The position numbers and the translations under genes were made by a program. DNA of 64,000 nucleotides from Thermothelomyces thermophilus ATCC 42464 (taxonomy: Eukaryota > Ascomycota > Sordariomycetes > Sordariales > Chaetomiaceae): assembly GCF_000226095.1 (NCBI RefSeq), contig NC_016474.1, positions 310,001 to 374,000 of the forward strand, in the 5' to 3' direction. This document shows positions 54,898 through 64,000 of this stretch, piece by piece. The notes below the pieces were generated by a model. That model had not been told where the DNA came from and did no database searches. It saw only the letters and a program-made list of their open reading frames with translations. The number at the start of each line of letters is the position of its first letter. Within the stretch, counting starts at the first letter, position 1.

Positions 54898-57162
54898 TGG
54901 GGTGGTTGGTGGAGTTGGAGTAGAGGTACTCCGGCATAGGCGAAATCGTCCACTGATGCATGGTCTGGGAACGCGTGCCAAAGCAGTTAGCCACTGTGCA
55001 GAAGGGACGGGATCTCTAAAGTCGGGTACACGAAGCGGCGATGGGAAAAAATCAAAATGAAAGACGGGAGAAATTGCATGCTCATCGAGACCCCGCGGGA
55101 GCTGTGCGCTGCACCGCGTAGTGACGATGGATGGGTCGTGTGCTTGCGTTGGGTACACGGGTACACCATGTGGTAGGTACCGTCGTCCTTCAGCTGCGCG
55201 ACAGGCCGTTATACCCCCAGAGGCGCAGTGAAATTTCGCGGTGCAGTGCCCAGGCAGCGTTGCGTGCCATATGCAGCACGCGTCGAGTCCTCCGCGCAGC
55301 GGGACAAAGATGTATTCAAAGAAGTTGAATCGCAGTGACAGGGAAGTGGGCGCGATGGACGAGAAAGTAGGTACTTACGAGCTGGCTGGTGGCAGAAAAT
55401 CAAGACTGCACACAAAGCCCCGAGTAGCAGTGAGAAGGCTGTGGTTTAGAGGCGGAAGAGTACTCGTGAGTGACCCGCGGGCGACAACTTGGGGAAGCAG
55501 GGCAGCAGCGTCAAGACATGCGGGCGGAAGTACCTCGACCGATAAAAAAGGTGTCGGGAATGGGGGGCTGGGGGTTGGGTGGAGAGAACCAGGAAGGATT
55601 CCGTGACCTCAAAAGCGCGCGACCTTGGGGTGGATCGGGTTTTGTGCGAAGTCCAGAGCGGGGATCGTGACTTCCAAGACAGAAAAGCTTTTGTCACTGG
55701 ACCAGGGTTGCAAGCCACATACGGGATCCGAAATTTCGCTTTCGGGCCGGCAGCTCTCTCTGGCGGACCGTCGCCCGCTTCCTCGATGTTTCTCGAATCC
55801 GGCCTGTATCGCCGACCACTTGGCGATTGCGACGGCTGGAGCGCCAATGCTTGTCGAGCTTTTGCTTCTTCCGATGGCTCGAGCTGCACAGGTCGACACA
55901 GCAGACGGTCGCAAGCTCGCACTGGCCTTGGCGCGCTGTGTCAGCTTTCAGTGTGGCGTCGTCCTTTCATGATTGTCGTTGCGAGGATTGGATGACGGCC
56001 GTGGCACTGACGGCGGGGAGGCGTCATGCGGGCGCGGGAACCCTGAAATGGTGAAAGTCTTAGCTGGGTTCAAATTTGTCTTCGACCGTGGGTGGCTCCT
56101 GCCGACGAACTTGACGTACTCTGTACGGAGTACACGGACAAGTCCGGAGGGATTGGTGGGCGAAAACGTGGCAGTGGCTTTTGATCAATCGCAGGGCTCT
56201 CGGTCTTCTTCATACGACCCGGATCTACTCGTCATACAAGTCACACTTAACCTTGGAGTCTTGGCTGGCTAGGTAGGTGTTTCCCAGCAAGATGCAGTCC
56301 TTCCATTGATAAAGCTAAGGTTTAGTAGTGTATTTGTTTACGTACGTAGGAGGTCTAGGTACTGTGACAGTACGAAGTGATTTGTATACAGTACATTATC
56401 TTGGTGGGGCTGGGTGTCGATTGTTCTTTAGGTTACGCGGGCTGATGTATTTCACGATACGTACTGTACAGATTCGTACGGAGACACTAGTCCGTGCCCC
56501 ATAGTGTATTTGGTGCGGCTAGGTACAGTACATACAGTACCTACGAGTGATACCATGCAGTCCATCAGGTATCAACTCCGTACCTCTACAGATTACGAAG
56601 TAGCTGCTGCTGTATCGTCCTTCATCACGGATGACTGATTTTTGGTCTTCATATATCTCATCAATTTTTTTCCATCACGCGCATCATATCAATCACTTCA
56701 CTTCGCTCTCCATTTACCCACTGGCCATTTCCGCGCTGCTCATCTCCCGAATGGCCGAGTCCGAAATATTCTGGGGGGCGCTCCGCATCTTGACGGCAAA
56801 GCGCTGTGAAACAGTAACACAGTACTGTAATAGCACGTACGGTTGCACTGTTTGCAAAGCATGTAGGTTCGAGTCCCAGCAACTCAGCCAGTCGTTATCG
56901 CTACCACACTACACAGTAATATCTTCCGTACTCAAAATGCAGAGCGTTTACCTACCTTACCTAGGTACTTGTAGTATACGTAAGTGGAAGGAGGGACGCG
57001 TACTTGTTGTATACGGAATGCTCACCTCGCTGGTCTCTAAGGAGCACAAGAGCCGAGACACGAGACGAGGTTCAGCAGTGAAGAGAAAGTCAGGTTTCTG
57101 GTTGGAGCTGGTTCGGACGTTGATTCTGTTTGTTGACAGATTGCCTGAATGGGCCGCGACCA

Positions 57163-57232
57163 GGATTACGGTTTACATACACTACACATGCACGAAGCAG
57201 TGTAGTGTATGCCTGTACTATGTAATCCGTAC
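57163..57232. repeat. Nested inverted repeats, MITE-like, about 70 bp
   Basis: Outer arms are GGATTAC (57163) and GTAATCC (57222). The inner arms CATACACTACAC (57176-57187) and GTGTAGTGTATG (57200-57211) pair perfectly over 12 bp with a 12-nt loop. The outer arms match the transposon-end word. No coding capacity. Confidence 0.6.
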
Positions 57233-58533
57233 TGCGCATTGAGAAAGGCTCGGCTGTCCGAGGTTTGGTGCTGGTGCAAATCGGGACCCCGGCTCGAACG
57301 AGATCGGCAGCGGGAAGGTCAGACAGGAGGGTCAACAAACCCCTGGGTGATGGCTGAAGCTATTGGCTGGTGAAACCGGTCGGTGGCAAACACGTCCAGG
57401 TCGAGGTATGTCTGTACGAAATACATTAATACCTGATTCGTCGGCCTAGTGATGTACTGCGCCTTGCCGCATCCCCTTGCCGTGGCTCTCGGCCGCGAAA
57501 GGCAGGACAATGAGAGTTTTGACTGGCCGGCTGGTGTCACACGTTGCCTCGGGTCAAAGGCTTTATCGACGAGGACGGCTCACTCAGGCGCTGTCTGTCC
57601 TGTTCATGTCGGGGCAGCTTGGATTGGGAAGCTTTTGGCGAGAGGCAAGCACGCCAAATAGGGCGGAGTCCGTCTTCATGGAGTCGAGAGACTTGCCAGG
57701 TGTGGTTGTGAAAGCCGAGATCGACACACGGATCCTTCCCTCTCTCCGGAGTAGCCTCCGGATATTCTGGATACCTACGTATCTACTAGTATTTGGCGGT
57801 TGCAGGGAAGAGTACGGGTTGCTTCGTCCGAGTCAACTCCCAACGCTGCATTCCCAATTCTCTGATGAAATGGCAATGCGACACTCAAACCCACATTCTT
57901 CTGAGCGGTGCCCAGTCTTGTATGGAGGTAGTTATCCCGCACGTGCACAAGGTGCACTTCCCTTCTAAACGGCCAGCAGTCGTACACGGCCCTCAGGCTG
58001 CATGCATAGCGCTGCCACCTGCATCCCCAAGCCTTGGTCTCACAGAAAGGGCCTTCTGCGGGTCGGAATAAGCGCCGGGGAACAGATACGATCCGTCTCC
58101 AGGAGAACGTGGTGGAGGGGTTTGTTTGCACGCGGAAGTGATTCGGACACTTCTCGAGCTGCAAGTGATCGGCCCGGCCCGGCCCAAGATGAATGTTAAG
58201 GTAGGTCACTTTCTCGTCCACGATCGGTAGGGGAGAGATTGGTCTGCTTTTTGGTGGCTCTTCTCTCTCTCTTCCCCCCCCCTCTCTCCCTCCCTCCCTC
58301 TCTCTCTTTTGCCAAGTCACCATTTTTAAGTCACGGACTCGGCACCACTTCAAAGTACCTCACGCCGAGTTAACTATTGGGCGCGGGTGTTACCTGAAAC
58401 GGCACCGGTTCCAGCATGTCAGCATTGGGTTTGAGAGATGAACCGCGCCCTTGCAGTTCGTGCTTGTGTCTTGTGTCTTGCAGCTACAAGTTAGCTCGGG
58501 TTCGGCCGTGGCTGGCTCGTCTGCTGAGCTCAT

Positions 58534-58550
58534 CGGGGTTCGAACCCCCG
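58534..58550 (+). repeat. tRNA T-arm-like hairpin
   Basis: CGGGGTTCGAACCCCCG has the form of a T stem-loop with a perfect box B, but no matching acceptor, D or anticodon arms surround it. A GTATGT...ACATAC palindrome starts 13 bases later (58563-58580). Confidence 0.35.
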
Positions 58551-58562
58551 TAAACTACATAT

Positions 58563-58580
58563 GTATGTCTACGTACATAC
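58563..58580. repeat. Palindrome GTATGT-CTACGT-ACATAC
   Basis: Perfect 6-bp arms with a 6-nt centre, of the same arm type as 1345, 6661 and 18960. Confidence 0.55.
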
Positions 58581-59389
58581 GAGTACCTGTATTTGGGCAT
58601 TCCTTGGAGTTTGTGGCTTTGCCACAGGCGTGGACCATATCTGGATTGGTAACGGTTCCTGCTCCGTATCGCATTTACATACAACAACCTGTGCGCAGTA
58701 CACGCTAACTCTTCTGGAAAAGGTACGTGGCGATCAGGAGATCGCACGGGCGTGAGCGTAGTAGTCTATTGCAGCGGGAACCGGCCGCGGCTTGTTCGAG
58801 ATCTCCGATTCAATCATCCGCCCATTGTTAATGTCACTGTTGGAAGTCTTTCTGGAAAAGACAGGACCATTCGGATGGCGATCATCGTTCCGTATCTACA
58901 GGACAAGGGGCGGTTTTAGGCAAGCATCGATAACACGTTCGTCCGAAGAACTCGCCTTGTGGACAGACAAGAGATGACGGCCAGTTTTGGGAAGCCCACC
59001 AAGCAAAACTCTTGAGGTTGTTCTCAAGTCATTGAGATGCCGCTTCGTGTTGCTGGGCCCCGACATATTGCCGCGGAAAAAACAGGTTCATCTTGAAGCT
59101 GCAAAACTCTCCGCAATGCTCTGATGCCAGGAGATCGGGTGGAAATCTTGATCGAGCCAGAGCAAAGCGGGAGAGAACCGGCAAGTCTCATCTTGAGCTT
59201 CCTGAGCGGCGATCGGGCAAATCATGTCAATGCTAGTCCGATGTTTTCTCATATGACACCGCTCTATCCCGCAAAGCGACAAAGCTCAGCCAGAGCCCAT
59301 GGCCCGAGTCTGACTGATGCTGTTCACGACCGAAGATCTCATGGGGCTGTTGAGAGCACTTCTCCCCCCCTCCCCCCCCCTACCTTTCT

Positions 59390-59412
59390 TTTTTTTATTT
59401 ATTTATTTATTT

Positions 59413-59439
<27 letters not shown>
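59390..59439. repeat. T/(ATTT)n/(AG)n compound microsatellite
   Basis: A T run, then about four ATTT units, then about 13 AG units. Confidence 0.85.
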
Positions 59440-59443
<4 letters not shown>

Positions 59444-60779
59444 CTAAACTCCGCTGGGCTGGATGGTAGGTGTTGTGGGCTGTCGTTTAGCACGTGCCGA
59501 TGCCACACTGCTACCGCCGCACTTCAGAGGCGAAGTACTGTGTAGGCTGCTCGTTGCCCCGGTCATCTTGTGCGTGGTGGATCGCTGATGAGGGAGCTCT
59601 TTACCCGCGCGAACGAGAAGAGCCTCCTCACGCGCCGAAGCTTGTGTTTCCACCAGATTACTTCCATTCCGGCACACCTAGTTCGTAAATGGGCAGAGAG
59701 GACATGTGCATGGTCACATAAGGTGACGTGGTGGCAAGGCGTACTAAGGGCTGGCTTTATGTGGTGTAGCGTGCTGACGATACGTTTCTGCCGCAGTTGG
59801 GATGATATGTACGGGAGCGGCCCCGAACTCGCCTCCTGTCCCGCTTCCACGGGAAGTGAGAAGGAAGCTGAGCTGTTCCCGTGCTGTTCCCGGGGAAGTC
59901 GGGCGAACAAGGCACACCGGTAAACTAAACACGAGCGGCAGGCGACGGGATCGATGGGCCTCAGACTCCAAGCCCGCTTCCTCGCTCGCTGGAGGCCAAT
60001 GGCGTCTGTGCTTCGTGTTCTCTCTTGTCGTCCGATGAGCTGGAATAAGGTTGAGGGCTGCATCAGCCTCCCGTCATCGGGCAATCTTTCGGTTGAGATC
60101 GTTTCGGCCGGTTCCTGGTCGAACTCGTATAGATATGACCGGGCCTAGTTTTTGGGTCGGCGTACCGAGGGCGGGCAGTGTGGCCCGCGAGGCGCTTCAT
60201 CGTCGTCCAGTGTCGTCGCCGCGCTAGAGAGTTGAGGTTGCGGGTGGGGTGGCCGAGGGGTGGTCAGGGCTTGTGTGGGGAGGCCCGATATGGCAAGGCC
60301 TGAGACACGGCTGAGGATGGCAAGCGGTTAGCGAGTTTGAGGGGCTCCTCCCACCCTAAGCCGGATCTGGGACCTGAGGCTTTTGCAGGGACCCGCTCAC
60401 TCCCGCTGCCCCGCGCTTGAGCCAGCGCAACCCGTCGCAGCCCATGTTCATTCCGTTCTCTTTTGAGTGGGCTTCGGCTCGGCGACTGCATCCGCTCCGT
60501 TCGTTTGGTTTGACGTCTCATCCCGTTGAAACATGACATTGTTTCTAACCCAATCGCCGGGGGCCGAAAGCCGAGAATTGACAAGGCGAGAGAATCCTGG
60601 ACAGCATTGGATACGACCCGAGAGCCCGACCTGCTTCAAGGCATGAATGACATTGTTCCTGCAAGGCGCAGAAGCCAGCGGTCGGCGCGTGTGGTCGGCG
60701 GCTCCACGCCTTCTCTCATCGGCCAAGATCCTGGAAATGCCTCCGTCTGACCTTGGCTATGAGAATTCGAGGCATATCG

Positions 60780-60782
<3 letters not shown>

Positions 60783-60819
<37 letters not shown>
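60783..60819. repeat. 37-nt poly(T) tract
   Basis: An uninterrupted T run (poly A on the minus strand), with no gene nearby. It could be the tail of an old minus-strand retroposon, but no body or target duplication is recognised. Confidence 0.85.
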
Positions 60820-60821
<2 letters not shown>

Positions 60822-63031
60822 GTAGCAAACGCATCCGCAGCGACACATCCACAGGCTGACCAAGCGGATGTCTGGCGATGGCACATGGCATTTTGCGGGA
60901 GGTGTAGGGCCTGTCACCACGAAGAAAACGCCTCAGCGGGCCTTGATTCCGAACGATCAATGCGCTGGCAGCGATGCTTCAATCAAAATCACGACGACTA
61001 ATTGTTTTGTTGATCACAGTATTGTGAGTGTTTGTCCATAGCAGCAACCCCTTGATCGAGGAGGCATCGGCCAAGAGCGGGGCGAGCAAAGAAGACCGTC
61101 CAATTAAGCATGACGGGCAGGCACCAGGGTAGTTCTGTGACACTTGGTGGAAACGGCTGGCAACGGCCACGCGTGTCAAACACCAGTCAGACACAGACCT
61201 CCTTCCCGCAACCAAAACACAACAAAAAAGCTGTCCCCCAGACGCCGGCATCTCGAAGATACCCAGGGGTGACCCGGGAGATTGCCCGATCGAAGCGGCC
61301 TCTATGTGCGTGCTATACTGGATGAGATCGAGACAGGGCTGAAACGATGCGTACCCAGAAGTCGCTTGCTTGTTCCTCGCTACTCCTCGATTTTTGGACC
61401 GAGTCTGAACCTTCGCGCAGGTTGCTGCCTCGCGCTCCGACCTGTCAACCATCGCCGCCAAGTCGCAAGACTGCAAGCCCACATGCACGGCGCTAACGCA
61501 CTTTTTGGCTTACACGATTACCCGTGGCAAGAGAGCTTTCTGAATCGGTCAGAATCGGACCGTACGAAGCTTCGACGACGGACAATGGTGAGAGAGGGTT
61601 GCAACATGCATCCCCCCTCTTGACTCCGCTCATCTCTTTCCCTTCGACGCTCAGGTTCAACACAACTGCCGTCGGTGGTGATGCACCGCCGTTTATTACT
61701 GAGTCAGCTTTTCGACTTGTCCGACTGTTCTTTCCAGGGTGGGAAGGGGGGAGATCGGGACACATCTTAACAAGAGTTGTTCAGGACAACAAGCGATGCC
61801 CTCGTATCGCCGCGGGGTGTCGAAAGGAGTTTTGTTCTATCCTGTCTGGGCAAGAGCATGACTTTGCGCCAGACCCCTGACACCCGGAACCGTCCTCTAC
61901 CGGGCACCTTCGCCTTGGCTGATGCGGTAGCAGGGGCCGAGCGCGTTAACGCGCACGTCCGTTTCGAGTCCAGGGTTGTCATCCGTTGTTGGGATGATCC
62001 GGGCGTATCTCGCTCTGTGATTCAGCACGCCGGGCAACGGCGGCCTTCTCGCGCGCCGCAGTCCCCAACAGGATTTTGAATCTGCAACCGGAATCTATCT
62101 CTCTGTTATACCCAGCGCGTCGTGATCGCGGCGCTGGTTGGGCCTGACAGGGCCGCCTGCGGGTCGGTCACCTCGTCTCTCTCCCCTGCACAACTTTACA
62201 AACATACCCCGTCCAGCCCAGTGTAACCACCATCCCGGCCCCTCTCCTCTCGGAAAGGGTCTCCACATAGGTCTGTAACAGGCCGCAGGCCTGGGTGTGT
62301 GCCCTCCCCCCCTGGTCCGCCTTGCGTGACAGGATGAGCCTCAGCCGGACGTCATGCAGCAACACCATGCATTATTACCCATCGTCTCTCTTCCCTCCCC
62401 CGCAAAGGCTTTGTTTTTTTTTTCTCGCTCCTTCTCCTTTAACTTCCATACCCACCGAGTCCATCTGTGGATATTCTTCACCCATCAGTACGCTGTTGCG
62501 CGTGCCCCTTTCTTTTTCCTGTTTCTCTTCTCGCAGCTAACGTTGTCGCTCTTTCGTTGTTACCAACTAGCTTGGCTGCCCACATTCTTTTAGGGGAGAA
62601 ATATTTCGATTCTTGAACGGTATAATCTGGTCTATTATACTGAATCTCTTCGCCTGGTCGAACTTTTTGTTTCTCTTACGCTCTTGGAGCATCTCGACTG
62701 GTTTCTCGTCCCTGGGTCCATTCTTCGATGACTGGTTTACTCACTCTCCCATAACGAGTGCCTACGACCTGGTCGCCCTTGGGCATCGTCAAACGCTCTC
62801 ACTGCGGAGTATTCCATTCACCCCCACGCGGCCTATACAGAAACAAGTCGACTTCAGTTCTTGCAGCAGCTAGTCCTGCTTGTTCTTTTTTTACGACCAC
62901 TACCTTTATTTTCTCCACCATCATTAACTACGGGTTCCTGATACGTATCGTCTGGGACGACAGTGGAACTCGAAAGCGCCTTCAGAGAATAGGATTTGGG
63001 ACAAGAAAGACACCTGAAAATCTGGGTCACA

Positions 63032-64000
63032 ATGTCTCCGACCATGCACATGACAGGGCATCATGTTCCGTACATGCCCAGGTCAGATGCCATAGATCGC
63101 CACGACTATGGCATCAACAAGAACAGGAAAGCGGCTTCGACTGGCGGTGGGCGAGCTTGGAGCGAAGACGAGGTATGCAGCGAAGCCCCGGTCTTGAACG
63201 AAGGGGGAATAATCTGGACGAGGGTCAAGCAATTAACAGCCACCGCGCGTAGGAAGCGTATCTTCTCCGTACGCGTATGCAAAAGATGCCGTATAAGCAT
63301 ATCGCCGCCCACCTAAAAAAAACGGAGCTTGCATGCCGCCTTCATTACCACCAGCTTAGTCACGGCAGCAATCGCCGCAAGCGCACGACCTCCACGTCGT
63401 CGGGATCCTCGAACAGCAGTCACTCGCCGGTCCTCCAGACTTCGATGCCTTCCCCTATCCGCGAGCACGGTGGGGCGACCAGCAGGTCTGTCTCTCCTCT
63501 TGATTCGATTTATCGCTCCAACAGTCCGGGCGGCATCCAGCTTCCCAGCATCATGTCGGCAACTGCCCCCAACAACCACTCGCCCCGCCTCCCCACCATC
63601 CTTCCGAAGCCCGCATCCATGAGCCCAGCCCAGGCGTCATCAACGAACTCGTCAGGCTCGGCCGGCACCGCGTCCCCGCAGGCATCCCGCGGGTACCCCA
63701 CTCCCCTACACGACACCCACCCGCATACGGGAGCGCCCGTGAACTCGGCCGGCTACCGCGATGGCGCCAACCCCTCCGCGCGCGGCTCCCGTGGGGGCGC
63801 GCCCCACCACGGCCCCGGCCGCGGAAACCTCCGGCTGGACTGCTCCGCCCTGCCACCCCCTCCGTCTGCCAACGGCCTGCCCGCCCCGCCGGGCCTCGTG
63901 GCAAGCCACCCGGTAGACATGGCGCGCCTGACGGCCGCCTACAACGCCCACCGCGCGTCCTTCTGGGCCGCCGTCGCGGCCGACTACGGCCCCAGCGCCA
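63032..64000 (+). CDS. Myb/SANT-like regulator, 5' part (runs off the window)
   Basis: Exon 1 is 63032-63172 and exon 2 starts at 63253. The 80-bp intron has donor GAG|GTATGC and acceptor CGCGTAG, phase 0. The frame of exon 2 stays open to the last base, so the 3' end is outside. The N-terminus (MSPTMHMTGHHVPYMPRSDA) leads to a single Myb-like helix-turn-helix: AWSEDE joined across the intron to EAYLLRTRMQKMPYKHIAAH, then LKKTELACRLHYHQLSHG and a basic patch SNRRKRTTS. A Ser/Pro/Asn-rich, probably disordered region follows, then DMARLTAAYNAHRASFWAAVAADYG near the edge, which looks like a conserved helix. It is probably a nuclear transcription or chromatin factor. A long CT-rich promoter and leader upstream suggests complex regulation. 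Confidence 0.85.

Larger units (their letters stand above)
54898..63031. other. Long gene-poor stretch with repeats and the leader of the 63-kb gene
   Basis: I see no supported protein gene in about 8.1 kb. It holds the Myb gene promoter, a GTAC-rich segment (56330-56600), B-box-like sequence at 56866-56876, a nested inverted-repeat unit at 57163-57232, a tRNA T-arm-like hairpin at 58534-58550, microsatellites at 59390-59439 and a 37-nt T tract at 60783. From about 62390 the plus strand is CT-rich (TTTCTCGCTCCTTCTCC), typical of a fungal promoter, so a long leader of the gene at 63032 is likely. Confidence 0.45.

Noticed and set aside
53544-54940. Plus-strand Leu/Val/Ala-rich frames opposite the poly-Gln gene
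   Set aside because: They are the antisense of CAG/CAA repeats, which necessarily read as Leu/Cys/Ala runs.

Overview
This window looks like nuclear DNA of a filamentous ascomycete, most likely a Sordariomycete and perhaps Sordariales/Chaetomiaceae. The evidence is compact protein genes with short introns (about 50-145 bp, one about 320 bp) that use GTRNGY-like donors, CTRAC-like branch sites and YAG acceptors. Coding DNA is GC-rich, several families are fungus-specific (Crh cell-wall transglycosylase, Kre9/Knh1-like GPI protein, Clr5 domain, DUF4604), and there is one AT-rich island of transposons with the transition-only decay expected from repeat-induced point mutation (RIP). The species call is inference; I could not search a database.

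Layout. 0-7.3 kb is mostly gene-poor: a 71-aa Cys-rich protein (2.1 kb) with an apparent intron in its 3' UTR, an intron-containing tRNA-Trp(CCA) at 6.3 kb and a tRNA-Trp relic just after it. 7.3-22 kb holds a secreted beta-propeller-like protein (-), an ankyrin protein (-), a Kre9/Knh1-like GPI protein (+), an acidic unknown protein (-), an aldo/keto reductase (-) and OHCU decarboxylase of urate breakdown (-). 22.4-31.9 kb is a nested transposon island: a chromodomain-bearing Ty3/Gypsy-type LTR element (7.5 kb, broken, 5-bp target duplication) lies inside the transposase region of an older, roughly 2.07-kb Tc1/mariner-type DNA transposon that still has inverted ends and a flanking TA. 32.4-33.9 kb encodes a basic, low-complexity unknown protein (-). 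34-38.6 kb is gene-poor. 38.6-43.1 kb is a dense housekeeping block: acyl-CoA thioesterase (+), cytochrome c oxidase zinc subunit (+) and a DUF4604 protein (-). 45.1-47.1 kb encodes a Clr5-ankyrin protein (+). 49.1-50.6 kb is a Crh2/Utr2-type GH16 enzyme (-), and 53.0-54.9 kb a glutamine-rich Myb/SANT-like protein (-). 55-63 kb is gene-poor, and the 5' part of a second Myb/SANT-like gene (+) runs off the right edge.

The genes do not form an obvious single pathway or biosynthetic cluster. Two (Crh, Kre9-like) act at the cell wall, three or four look regulatory or scaffold-like (two Myb-like, Clr5-ankyrin, ankyrin), and three are metabolic. The most unusual feature outside the transposon island is a set of short dispersed palindromes and an 11-mer (GTAATCCGTAC, eight exact copies) that matches the terminal inverted repeat of the resident Tc1/mariner-type element. 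This suggests a population of very small derivatives or footprints in the gene-poor stretches.
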